In this document: positions 1-7,899 of the stretch, one piece after another | Position numbering within the stretch: position 1 is the stretch's first letter | Layout of the letters: every line of letters begins with the position of its first letter | Source of the DNA: JBBSAT01 sp044223665 | GTDB lineage: Bacteria > Myxococcota_A > Polyangia > Polyangiales > Sandaracinaceae | Length of the DNA stretch: 64,000 bases | Assembly: GCA_044223665.1 (NCBI GenBank) | Contig: JBGALT010000010.1 | Location: 1 to 64,000, forward strand | Direction: 5' to 3' | Program-made: the position numbers and the translations under genes | The notes under the pieces: generated by a model | The model's database searches: none | What the model was told of the DNA's origin: nothing | The model's input: only the letters and a program-made list of their open reading frames with translations

Positions 1-708
1 AGCGTCGTGGACTCGACGCTCGCGTCCGACTCGGGTGCGATCGCCGACGCGGCCGCCGACGACGCGAGCTCCGCCGACGGCGGGAGCCTCTTCTGTGGCG
101 GCGAGTGCGACCCTTCGCTGTCCTCGTCGTGCAGCGACGCCTCGCTCGCGTGCCGCATCGACGCGCAGGGGGCGCGCTGCGTTCCGCGGGGCGATGCCGG
201 CGCCGCCCCCGAAGGCGAGTCGTGCAGCGCACAGTCGGACTGCGCACCCGGGCTCGCTTGCTTCGCGCAGGCCGCCGGCACGCCGGCACGCTGCCTCGAG
301 CCCTGCTGCGCTGCCGAGGGCGACCCCTGCGGCGCCGGCCGCCGATGCCGCGGCAACCCGACGTTGGCCGACGGGGTCACGAGCGCCTGGCACGCGTGCC
401 TCGCGCCTGTCTCGTGCGATCTCGCGGGCGTCGAGCATCCGTGTGCGGATGGGGAAGGTTGCTACATCGTCGACGAGGTCGGGACGACCGAGTGCCTGCC
501 TGCCGGGTCGAGCGCGCCCGGCCAGAGCTGCGCCCGCCCGAGCGACTGCCATCCCGGCAGCGTCTGCACCGGCCTGACGGCGAGGACCTGCGTCGCGGTC
601 TGCTTCCTGACGAGCACGGAGCCGCGCCAGGGATGCGCGGACGCAGAGCGCTGCCAGGCCCAGGCGTACTCGCCGGTGGGCACCGGGATCTGCACCCCGG
701 CGACGTGA
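1..708 (+). CDS. Cys-rich secreted protein, 3' part (5' end outside window)
   Basis: The reading frame is open from the first base to the TGA at 706-708, so the true start, probably with a lipoprotein signal, lies upstream; a GTG at 7 is unlikely to be the start. The visible 235 residues begin with an Ala/Asp/Ser-rich linker, then carry many paired cysteines in short blocks such as SCSAQSDCAPGLACF and ARPSDCHPGSVCTGLT. This pattern is typical of disulfide-rich surface proteins of myxobacteria. No catalytic motif is visible. The next gene starts 41 bp downstream on the same strand and encodes a similar lipoprotein. A role as an extracellular, disulfide-stabilised cell-surface protein is inference. 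Confidence 0.7.
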   Translation, partial: SVVDSTLASDSGAIADAAADDASSADGGSLFCGGECDPSLSSSCSDASLACRIDAQGARCVPRGDAGAAPEGESCSAQSDCAPGLACFAQAAGTPARCLEPCCAAEGDPCGAGRRCRGNPTLADGVTSAWHACLAPVSCDLAGVEHPCADGEGCYIVDEVGTTECLPAGSSAPGQSCARPSDCHPGSVCTGLTARTCVAVCFLTSTEPRQGCADAERCQAQAYSPVGTGICTPAT

Positions 709-749
709 GGGAGCCGCGCGACGGGCGAGATTCGTGTTACCCTTCCCGC

Positions 750-1877
750 GTGACCTCGTCGAGAGCGCTCGGAGCGCGGTCGTTCGCGATGCATTGGCTC
801 GTTCTCGGCGCGAGCGCCGGGATCGCGTGGTCGGCGCTCGGATGCGCGTCGGGCAACGCAGTCGAAGGCATGGACTCCGGGCCTCCGCGAGACACCGGCC
901 CGCGCATCGACACCGGCGCGCGCGACACGGGCCCCATGATCGACGTCGGCCCCCGCGACGCGGGGCCCCCGCGGGACACGGGCCCCGGCGACAGCGGCGA
1001 GACCCGCATGTGCGGAACGATGACGTGCACGGGCTTCACGCACTGTGTCGGCACGACCTGCGTCGCCTACCCCATGTGCCCCGGCAACGGCATGTGCCCC
1101 ACCCCGGGAGACGTCTGCGTCGCGCGCCGCTGCGTTCCGGGAACGGTCGACATCGACGGCGACGGATCCCCCGCCAGCGCCGACTGCGACGAGACCGATC
1201 CGACGCGGAGCCCGCTCCTGCCGGAGCTGTGCAACAGCCGCGACGACAACTGCAACATGCAGATCGACGACGGCGACCCGGCCGCGCTCTGCATGAGCGA
1301 TCCGGTCCACGGCGAGTGCATGAGCGGCACCTGCGGATGTCCGCCGAATCGCGCCGACGTCGATCTCGCCGTCCCCGGCTGCGAGTGCGTGGTGGCTCCC
1401 GCGGACAACATGGGCGCCGCGTGCGCCGGCGCCATCGATCTCGGCAACGTCTTCGACGAGGCGGGGTCCGGGACGCCGACGCTGACGGCGATGGGCAACG
1501 CCGTCCCCGACGGCCGCGAGATCTGGTATCGCTTCCACGCCGTCGATACGGCGGACACGATGTGCGACCACTTCGACGTGCACGTCTCGTTCACCACCAA
1601 CCCGAGCACGGCCTACGAGTTCCTCGTGCTGCGCGGCGCCTGCGATGCGATGCCGAGCTGCCCGGACTGCACGGCGGCCACGTGCGTGAGCTTCACCGAC
1701 TACCGTTTCGCCATCGACAGCCCGACCGGCCAGTGCCCCTGCCAGACGACGCCGAGCAGCACGGTGAACCTGTGCAGCGACGACTCCGGCGACTACTTCG
1801 TCCGCGTCCGGCGCCGCGCTGGCACGCCCGCCACGTGCGAGCAGTACACGCTCCAGATCACCAACGGCATGATGTGA
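750..1877 (+). CDS. Lipoprotein with MopE-type motif and C-terminal beta domain
   Basis: The GTG start at 750 gives an Arg-containing N-terminus, a hydrophobic stretch and a lipobox (SALGC), so it is a lipoprotein; the ATG at 789 would lack the basic N-region. After the lipidated Cys comes a D-T-G/D-V-G linker rich in Pro and Arg, then a Cys-rich block. A MopE/'putative metal-binding' motif follows (DIDGDGSPASADCDETD, then CNSRDDNCNMQIDDGD). The last 150 residues form a different domain with alternating hydrophobic strands and several Cys, ending near YFVRVRRRAG and CEQYTLQI. That C-terminal domain resembles the C-terminus of the giant Stig1 protein at 30376-36300. Function unknown. Confidence 0.8.
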   Translation: MTSSRALGARSFAMHWLVLGASAGIAWSALGCASGNAVEGMDSGPPRDTGPRIDTGARDTGPMIDVGPRDAGPPRDTGPGDSGETRMCGTMTCTGFTHCVGTTCVAYPMCPGNGMCPTPGDVCVARRCVPGTVDIDGDGSPASADCDETDPTRSPLLPELCNSRDDNCNMQIDDGDPAALCMSDPVHGECMSGTCGCPPNRADVDLAVPGCECVVAPADNMGAACAGAIDLGNVFDEAGSGTPTLTAMGNAVPDGREIWYRFHAVDTADTMCDHFDVHVSFTTNPSTAYEFLVLRGACDAMPSCPDCTAATCVSFTDYRFAIDSPTGQCPCQTTPSSTVNLCSDDSGDYFVRVRRRAGTPATCEQYTLQITNGMM

Positions 1878-2255
1878 TCGCGGGCTCGGCGCCCATCGCG
1901 GGGCGCGTGGCGGCAGCGTCCGCGATCCGCCGCGCACGCTGATTCGCGTGCGTCCCGATGGTCGCGCGACGAAGGAGTGGGAGCAGAACGGCCCCGCGGC
2001 CCGCGCGCGGTCGTTCGACCTCGCTTGCCGCGTCGTGCTCGCCGAGGGCGTCCCCCGCCTCGTGCTCGCCGACGGCGTCTCCCTGGGTCGCCGAACGTCC
2101 TCGGGCCTCGGCGCCCACGCGAAGCGCCAGCAGCGAGGCCCGAGAGAGGGCCCGCCAAACGAAAGGCCCCGGGCATCACTGCCCAGGGCCTCGCGCGTTC
2201 GGGTCCGGAGACCCGCGTTCTGGCTGTCGAGCGATCGCTGAGGCGCGGCCGGCGC
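1878..2255. other. Intergenic spacer between convergent genes
   Basis: 378 bp between the stops of a plus-strand and a minus-strand gene. Short open frames exist on both strands, but they have no recognisable domain, no convincing ribosome binding site and no signal peptide. The only structure I can support is the terminator-like hairpin at 2152-2191. Confidence 0.6.
2152..2191 (-). terminator. Rho-independent terminator for the minus-strand lipoprotein
   Basis: The arms AGGCCCcGGGCA (2164-2175) and TGCCCaGGGCCT (2180-2191) pair with one mismatch around a 4-nt loop. Read on the minus strand, the hairpin is followed at once by TTTCGTTTGG, a T-rich tract. It lies 65 bp after the stop of the gene ending at 2256. 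Confidence 0.7.
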
Positions 2256-2867
2256 TCAGGCGCAGCCGGGATGCGCGTTGCGGATCCCGTTGAGCACGTC
2301 GACGTCGGTCTGGTCGGGGATGCCACCCGAGCCGCCGATGTGGATCGTGAGCGAGAAGCTGGGCAGCTGGAGGTTGCCCAGGTTCGTCCCGACGCCACCG
2401 CGCGTCCCGCGGCCGAGGCGATCACCGACGTAGAAGAGGCCGCCGGGGACCGTGACCGGGCCGTCGTCGCCGGGGTGCGTCTGGTTACCGCCCACGGTCT
2501 CGATCGGGCCGACGTCGAGGCCCTCCGAGGTCGAGACGATCTCGAAGCGCGCGACCATGTCCGCCGCCGTCCGCGAGCGCAGCTCGGGGCTGAGCTCGTT
2601 CTGCGCGCGCCACGCGATCAGCGCCTCGTCCGTGATCTCGATCTCGACGGCCACCGCCGTGGGGCTGCCGTTGACCTCGTCCGCCGTGAGGAGGAACGAC
2701 GAGAGCGTCGGGTCGAGGTAGAGGTCGGTGCGGCCGTCGAGCGAGCTGTCGACGGTGATGTCCTGCTCGAGGTCGGCCGTGTCCACCGACGTGCCGGCCC
2801 CCGCACATCCGCCCAGCGCCATCGCCATTCCCACCAGTGCTCCACCGAGCATCTTCGCCTTCGTCAT
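2256..2867 (-). CDS. Small secreted lipoprotein, function unknown
   Basis: 203 residues. The ATG at 2867 is chosen over upstream in-frame starts because a strong AGGAGGG Shine-Dalgarno sequence sits just before it and the protein then begins with a clean lipoprotein signal (MTKAKMLGGALVGMAMALGGC, lipobox LGGC). The mature part is acidic at first, then shows alternating strands (AVAVEIEITDEALIAW, SFSLTIHIGG), which suggests a small beta-rich domain. Only two Cys are present, unlike its Cys-rich neighbours. It is monocistronic, with a hairpin terminator downstream. I do not recognise the family. Confidence 0.8.
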   Translation of the reverse strand: MTKAKMLGGALVGMAMALGGCAGAGTSVDTADLEQDITVDSSLDGRTDLYLDPTLSSFLLTADEVNGSPTAVAVEIEITDEALIAWRAQNELSPELRSRTAADMVARFEIVSTSEGLDVGPIETVGGNQTHPGDDGPVTVPGGLFYVGDRLGRGTRGGVGTNLGNLQLPSFSLTIHIGGSGGIPDQTDVDVLNGIRNAHPGCA

Positions 2868-3149
2868 CCGACCCTCCTGGCCCCTCGGGCCTCTCACGAT
2901 CGCTTTCGTCCGAGCGCGGAGCATCGCACGGCAAGTGCTCTCGCGACAGTGACCCGCCAAACGAGGCCACCTGCGTGGCGAGTATCAACCCCCGTGCCAC
3001 GCGCGATCCGCCCCGAAACGCCCAGAAACCGGGGATCGCCCGATCGAGCGTCGGGGCCCACGTCAGTTTCGTAACGCGCGGAGGGCACGCGCCCCGCGGG
3101 CCGGCGTTCTCCCGACGAGGGAAAAGATCGCCTTTGGAAACGCCGTGAT

Positions 3150-3890
3150 ATGCTCCGCTCGCCCATCATGGCCATCGCCCCACGCTCCGCCGACGAGCTT
3201 CTCCGTGACGTCCCCGTCCTCGGGCAGCTCCCCGCCGCTGATCTCCATGCGCTCGCAGAAGCGGCGGAAGTCCGCAAGGTTGCGCGCGCGGCCCCGCTGT
3301 TCAGCGAGGGTCAGACGGCCGAAGGCTTCTTCGTCGTCCGGACGGGCGAGATCAAGCTGACCAAGAGCGGGCGCGACGGGCGCGAGCAGATCATCTACCT
3401 GGCGCGCCCCGGTCGCCCGATCACCGAGGGCGTCCGCTTCGACGGAGGGACCTATCCGGCGAGCGCCGTCGCGATGCGCGCCGGTAGCGCGCTCCTCGTT
3501 CCCAACGAGACCATCAGCGCCATCGGCGAGAAGCGGCCCGGGGTCCTGCGCGCGATGATCGATCTGCGCGCCCGTCGCACCGATCGAAGCCTGCGGCTCG
3601 TCAGCGATCTCTCGCTCCGCACGGTCCCCGCCCGCCTCGCGTCGTTCCTCTGCACGCTGGCCGCCGCGCGCGAGACCCGCGGCGAGGATGCGCGTCACCT
3701 CGTGCGCGACCTGACGACCGAGACGGTGGCCGGACGCCTGGGCACGGTGCGCGAGGAGATCTCGCGCGGCCTGGCCCTGCTCGAGCGCGAGGGCGCCCTC
3801 AAGGTGACGCCCGACATGATCGAGGTCCTCGACCTGACGCGGCTCGAGGCGATCGCCTACGGCCGCAAGAAGGGCGCCGCGCCGACCTGA
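3150..3890 (+). CDS. Crp/Fnr-family transcriptional regulator
   Basis: About 246 residues (240 if it starts at the ATG at 3168). The N-terminal half is a cyclic-nucleotide-binding beta-roll (LFSEGQTAEGFFVVRTGEIKL and further strands). A dimerisation helix follows, then a C-terminal winged helix-turn-helix (TTETVAGRLGTVREEISRGL, LLEREGALKV). There is no N-terminal Cys cluster, so an FNR-type Fe-S sensor is unlikely; the effector is unknown. The gene for a presenilin-like membrane protein starts 26 bp downstream, so the two are probably co-transcribed. Confidence 0.88.
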   Translation: MLRSPIMAIAPRSADELLRDVPVLGQLPAADLHALAEAAEVRKVARAAPLFSEGQTAEGFFVVRTGEIKLTKSGRDGREQIIYLARPGRPITEGVRFDGGTYPASAVAMRAGSALLVPNETISAIGEKRPGVLRAMIDLRARRTDRSLRLVSDLSLRTVPARLASFLCTLAAARETRGEDARHLVRDLTTETVAGRLGTVREEISRGLALLEREGALKVTPDMIEVLDLTRLEAIAYGRKKGAAPT

Positions 3891-3916
3891 GCGAGCCGCG
3901 CGGACCCGAGCGAGCC

Positions 3917-4744
3917 ATGGCCGCTGCGGCCGCGTCGCCCCCGTCGTCGAAGCAGCTCCGCCTCTGGGCGCTCGCGATCGCGATCGGCGTGCTCGCGTTT
4001 CTCGCCACCGCCACGCTCGCCCCACACGTACCCCTCGATCCGTCGGCGAGCCTCTCGGTCGCGCTCGCGGCCTACCTGCTCGCGTACGCGTGTGTCGCGG
4101 CGTGCGTGCTCGCTGCCGCGGGCGTGGCCCCGGACCTCGGTGGCCGCGCGCTCGTCGTCGTCGGGGCGGCGCTGGCTGCGCTCGTCCCACTGCGCGACGC
4201 GGCACCGACGCTGCTCGGGAGCGCGACGGTGCTCGGGGCGCTCCTGGCCGCAGGCACGGCGAGCGGAGCGGCGCTCGGCACGCGCGTGCAGGCGGCGGGG
4301 CACCTCTTGCCGGTCGCCGTCGTCTCGTCGGTCGCCGACGCCGTCAGCGTGCTCACGCCGGGCGCGCCCTCCGACGTCGTCGTGGCCACGCCCGCGCTGC
4401 TCTCCGTCGTCGCCCTGCCCTGGCCCTTCCTCGGGACCGACGATCGCCCGCCGATCCTCGGCGTGGGGGACGTGGCCTTCGCGGCGCTCTACGTCGCCGC
4501 CGCCCGCAAGCACGGGCTCTCGCCGGCTCGGACGAGCGTCGCCCTCGCGCTCGGGCTCGCCGCGACCGCGCTCGCCGTCGCCGGCACGGGGCTGCCCTTG
4601 CCGGCGCTTCCGGCGCTGGGTGCGGCGGTGGTCCTCGCGCACCCCGAGGCGCGGGCCGTGCCTGCGGCCGATCGCGCAGCGGCGCTCGTCGGCTGCGTCC
4701 TCGCGATCGGAGTCGGGCTGGCCGTGTGGCTCGCGCGGCGATGA
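3917..4744 (+). CDS. Putative presenilin/SPP-like GxGD intramembrane aspartyl protease
   Basis: 275 residues, almost all hydrophobic, with about 8-9 predicted membrane segments. Three signatures of the presenilin/signal peptide peptidase superfamily appear in order. The first is an Asp inside a membrane segment (SVADAVSVLTPGAPS, D141), matching the presenilin VYDLVAVLCPKGP context but with Ala in place of the Tyr of 'YD'. The second is GVGD at 182-185 (D185) in LGVGDVAFAALYVAA. The third is a Pro-Ala-Leu motif at 229-231, repeated at 232-234. The spacings D141-D185 (44) and D185-PAL (44) fit SPP and archaeal PSH proteins. Prepilin peptidases share GxGD but lack PAL. Family membership is inference from motifs; substrate unknown. 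Confidence 0.62.
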   Translation: MAAAAASPPSSKQLRLWALAIAIGVLAFLATATLAPHVPLDPSASLSVALAAYLLAYACVAACVLAAAGVAPDLGGRALVVVGAALAALVPLRDAAPTLLGSATVLGALLAAGTASGAALGTRVQAAGHLLPVAVVSSVADAVSVLTPGAPSDVVVATPALLSVVALPWPFLGTDDRPPILGVGDVAFAALYVAAARKHGLSPARTSVALALGLAATALAVAGTGLPLPALPALGAAVVLAHPEARAVPAADRAAALVGCVLAIGVGLAVWLARR

Positions 4745-4801
4745 GCGCCGCAGCGGCGGACGGCGCTGGTCGCGTGCCGCGGTGCGTGTCAGAGCGGGGC
4801 G

Positions 4802-5515
4802 ATGAAGACGCTCGAGCTCGGTGGGCTCACGGTTCGACTCGTGGGAGGAACGGATCGCGAGGGCGGCGGCACCGGGCCGCTCGTCGTGCTGCTGCACGGC
4901 TTCGGCGCGCCGGGCGACGACCTCGTCGCGCTCCACCGTGTGATGGACGTGCCACGCGAGGTGCGCTTCGCGTTCCCCCACGCGCCGCTCACGCTGCCGT
5001 GGCCGATGGGGGACGGCCGCGCCCGCGCGTGGTGGATGATCGACGTCGAGGCCATCGAGCGCGGCATCCAGGAAGGGCGCCCGCGGGATCTCGCGAGCGA
5101 GGTCCCCGAAGGCATCGCGCCGGCGCGCGAGGCGGTCGTCGCCGCGATCGACGCGCTGCGCGCGATGCTCTCGCCGAGCCACCTCGTGCTGGGAGGCTTC
5201 TCGCAGGGCGCGATGCTCTCGACCGACGTGGCGCTGCGCACGGACGTGCCCGTCGATGCGCTGCTCCTCATGAGCGGAACCCTCCTCGCCGAGCACGAGT
5301 GGCGGCCGCTCGCCGCGCGCCGCAAGGGCGTGCCCGCGATGATCTCGCACGGCACGCACGACCCGCTCCTGCCCTTCGCTGCCTCGGAGCGGCTCGCGGC
5401 GATGCTGCGCGACGGGGGGCTCGCGGTCGACTTCGTCCCCTTCCGCGGGCAGCACGAGATCCCGCCCGTCGTGCTCGATCACGCGAGCAAGCTCGTGCGC
5501 CGGGTCGGCGGCTGA
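4802..5515 (+). CDS. Alpha/beta-hydrolase, carboxylesterase/phospholipase type
   Basis: 237 residues, the usual size for the cytosolic carboxylesterase/lysophospholipase (PF02230) group. The oxyanion HGFG is at 32-35, the nucleophile elbow GFSQG carries Ser134, the acid is Asp187 in GTHDPLLPF and the general base is His218 in GQHEI. No signal peptide is visible, so it is likely cytoplasmic. It follows the presenilin-like gene by 57 bp on the same strand. Substrate cannot be told from the sequence. It ends 16 bp before the convergent rhodanese gene. Confidence 0.88.
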   Translation: MKTLELGGLTVRLVGGTDREGGGTGPLVVLLHGFGAPGDDLVALHRVMDVPREVRFAFPHAPLTLPWPMGDGRARAWWMIDVEAIERGIQEGRPRDLASEVPEGIAPAREAVVAAIDALRAMLSPSHLVLGGFSQGAMLSTDVALRTDVPVDALLLMSGTLLAEHEWRPLAARRKGVPAMISHGTHDPLLPFAASERLAAMLRDGGLAVDFVPFRGQHEIPPVVLDHASKLVRRVGG

Positions 5516-5531
5516 GGCGACGCGCGCGCGG

Positions 5532-5903
5532 CTACCAGTTCGCCATCGCGCCGAGATCGTAGACGTCGTAGCCCGCCGCCGCGAGCGCGGCCGCGGCACG
5601 CGCGCTGCGGCCTCCGGACAAGCAGTACACGACGACCGGATGCTCGCGCGACACTTCGCTCATGCGCGTCTCGAGATCCTGCACCGGGATGTGCATCGCG
5701 CCCGGCAGGTGGCCCTCGACCCACTCGCCGTCGGTCCGTACGTCGAGGAGGGTCGCGCCCTGGGAGACGAGCTCGTGGGCGCGCGCCGAGTCGACGCGAC
5801 GCGACTGGCTCTCGGCCGAGCCGCATGCCGTCATCGTCGTGAGCGCCGGCGTCCCCGCCGTGGCGAGCACAGCCCCGAGCATCCAACCTCGAATCGTCCT
5901 CAT
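5532..5903 (-). CDS. Rhodanese-domain lipoprotein
   Basis: 123 residues. The ATG at 5903 is preceded by GAGGAGGT, which decides the start. A signal sequence ends in MTAC (Cys27), a likely lipobox. One rhodanese domain follows, with LLDVRTDGEWVEGHLPGAMHIP and the active-site loop CLSGGRS (Cys94). Rhodaneses move sulfane sulfur between thiosulfate or polysulfide and thiophilic acceptors; this one would act at the cell envelope. It is divergent from a YeeE/YedE sulfur permease, and a DUF6132 gene lies beyond that. Such single-domain rhodaneses are often linked with these families, so a joint role in thiosulfate handling is a fair inference. Confidence 0.88.
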   Translation of the reverse strand: MRTIRGWMLGAVLATAGTPALTTMTACGSAESQSRRVDSARAHELVSQGATLLDVRTDGEWVEGHLPGAMHIPVQDLETRMSEVSREHPVVVYCLSGGRSARAAAALAAAGYDVYDLGAMANW

Positions 5904-6380
5904 CACGACCTCCTCGGCGTAGGGCAGCGAGCCGCGTGCCAGCGAAGTGCCGCACGATTCCCGCGGGCTCTCTCTACACACGGCGCGGGGGTGAAACCAG
6001 GTGCATCCACGCGTAACGCCCGCTGCAACGTGCCGCGAAACATCGCGCACCCGCGCGCGGGCAGACATGCCATCGTGCCCGAGCGGGCCGCGTCACGAGC
6101 ACGGGCCACGACGGGGAAGCGCTCGGAACGAGGCGGCCGCGATCGGTCGCGTCCGCACGTCGGCGCGTTGCTCTCGAGAGCACCGGTGGTACGGCGCCTG
6201 CACGCCGCATCGGTGAGCGTCGCGGTCGAGGCGACGATCTCCGAGAAGGCGCACGATGCAGCGTTCACCGCACCGACGAGCCGAGCCGCAGCCGCGGCCC
6301 GAGCACCTCGCGCCCGCACCGAGGCAGCACCACCCGCGTCGTCGGACCGTGGAAGTCGCGCGCGGTCGGCGATCCCGACG
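5904..6380. other. Intergenic region between divergent rhodanese and permease genes
   Basis: 477 bp that must hold promoters for both divergent genes. Open frames extend through it only because stops are rare at this GC content; none shows a domain, signal peptide or ribosome binding site. I see no clear operator. Confidence 0.5.
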
Positions 6381-7562
6381 ATGACCGCGGTGCCCACGGT
6401 CGCGCCCGGCGCTGCTCCGCGCCCCGCCCCGCAGGGGTGGGTGATCGCGGCGGGCATCGCGATCGCGGCTCTCCTCGGGCTCGGCGTCGCACGGGGCGGC
6501 TCGTCACGCGGCTCGTGGCTCTTCGCGATCGGCCTCGGCCTCGGCGCCACGCTGCTCGCCGCCGACTTCGGCTTCGCCGGCGCGTTTCGTCGTGCCGCGG
6601 TGGAGCGCGACCTCGGCGGCCTGCGCGCCCACCTGTGGACGTTCTCGGTCGCGATGATCGCGATCGTGCCGCTCGTCGCGCTCGGCACCGTGCTCGGGTC
6701 GCACGTGGAGGGGTCGGCGCAGCGGATCGGCATCGCGCTCGTCACCGGAGGCGCGCTCTTCGGTGTCGGGATGCAGCTGGCCGGCGGCTGCGCGTCGGGA
6801 ACGCTCTACCAGCTGGGCGGCGGCACCGCGAAGCACGTCGGGACGCTCGCCGGCTTTCTGAGCGGCTCGGTGCTCGCCGCCACGCACCTCGAGCGCTGGT
6901 GGCAGCTGCCTTCGTTCCCGTCGCTCACGCTCTTCACGCTCGGGCCCTGGCCCGTGACGCTCGCCGTGGCCCTCGGCGTGATGGCGCTCGCCTTCCGGAT
7001 GGTGCCCGGCACGCTTCCGCGGCGCATCGTGATCGGCGGGGCGATGCTCGCGCTCCTGAACGCCGCGACCGTCGTGGCCAGCGGCCACGCGTGGAGCGAG
7101 ACGTGGGCCTTCACGCTCTGGGGCACGCAGCTCGCCGCGCGCGCCGGCGCCGACCCCGACTCGTGGCGATTGTTCCGCGACACGACGTGGTCGACGAGCC
7201 CTTGGGCCGAGCGCACCTCGATCATGGACATGGCCATCCCCACCGGCGCGCTGATCGCCGCCGGCGTGCTGGGCCGCTTCCGCTTCACCGCCTCGCCGCC
7301 GCGCGCGTGGGCGGCCGCGACGGTCGGAGGCCTCGCCATGGGGTACGGCGCGCGCCTGGCGGGCGACTGCAACATCGGCGCGTACTTCAGCGCCATCGCG
7401 ACCGGCGATCTCTCCGGCTGGGTCTGGGCCCTGGCGGCGCTGGGCGGCAGCATCGTGGGCGTCCGGGCCCGCGCGCGCATCGAGGGGATTGCCGCCTCGC
7501 CTCCGCCCGCGGCGACGGTGCTCGCCACCGAAGCCCCCTCGACGACCCCGCGCGAGCCGTGA
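6381..7562 (+). CDS. YeeE/YedE family sulfur-compound (thiosulfate) permease
   Basis: 393 residues with about 9-10 hydrophobic segments. Two copies of the family's cysteine motif are visible: QLAGGCASGTLYQLGGG in the first half and ARLAGDCNIGAYFSAIATG in the second. These are the conserved Cys sites that relay thiosulfate in TsuA-type YeeE transporters. The ATG at 6381 gives a short Pro/Ala-rich N-terminus before the first membrane helix; the frame is open further upstream, but that part is not membrane-like. Thiosulfate import is inferred from the family and the adjacent rhodanese. Confidence 0.88.
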   Translation: MTAVPTVAPGAAPRPAPQGWVIAAGIAIAALLGLGVARGGSSRGSWLFAIGLGLGATLLAADFGFAGAFRRAAVERDLGGLRAHLWTFSVAMIAIVPLVALGTVLGSHVEGSAQRIGIALVTGGALFGVGMQLAGGCASGTLYQLGGGTAKHVGTLAGFLSGSVLAATHLERWWQLPSFPSLTLFTLGPWPVTLAVALGVMALAFRMVPGTLPRRIVIGGAMLALLNAATVVASGHAWSETWAFTLWGTQLAARAGADPDSWRLFRDTTWSTSPWAERTSIMDMAIPTGALIAAGVLGRFRFTASPPRAWAAATVGGLAMGYGARLAGDCNIGAYFSAIATGDLSGWVWALAALGGSIVGVRARARIEGIAASPPPAATVLATEAPSTTPREP

Positions 7563-7617
7563 TCGCCGGCGCTCCTCGTGGCGCGCCGGCGCGGTCGCGA
7601 GAGCCGGGCGCGGCTCG

Positions 7618-7833
7618 TCAGAGCATGGCGACCAGGAGCCCCATCACGGCGCCGTAGAGCGACGCTCGCTCGGGCGTGGCCCAGAGCACGCAGCTTCCGT
7701 CGGGACAGCCGGCCACGGCGTGCGTGGCCGCGCCGATCAGGGCACCCGCGATCATGAACGCCAGCGCGCGTAGCACCGCTCGCCGCTTGGACCGGGAGAG
7801 CGCGGCGAGATCCGGATCGTCTTGGTCGGTCAT
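7618..7833 (-). CDS. DUF6132-like small membrane protein
   Basis: 71 residues from the ATG at 7833 (AGAGAG just upstream); a GTG at 7851 would add six residues. After a charged, Arg/Lys-containing N-terminus there are two hydrophobic segments joined by a loop with GCPDGSCVLWATPERASLYGA. This matches the DUF6132 pattern of a GC-x-SGTC loop followed by a YGA helix. Small proteins of this family tend to lie beside rhodanese and YeeE genes, as here. Convergent with the permease gene. Function unknown. Confidence 0.72.
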   Translation of the reverse strand: MTDQDDPDLAALSRSKRRAVLRALAFMIAGALIGAATHAVAGCPDGSCVLWATPERASLYGAVMGLLVAML

Positions 7834-7899
7834 GACTCTCTGCTTCTCCACGGACGCACGGAGCGCCGAGGGTGAGAGCCGCGCACCGGCGCGGAAGGT

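Noticed and set aside
3917..4744. Type IV prepilin peptidase or FlaK
   Set aside because: Shares GxGD, but the PAL motif and the VYD-like first Asp fit presenilin/SPP better, and no pilin genes are nearby.
5904..6380. Several short frames between the rhodanese and permease genes
   Set aside because: No ribosome binding site, signal or domain. Stop codons are rare at this GC content, so open frames are expected.
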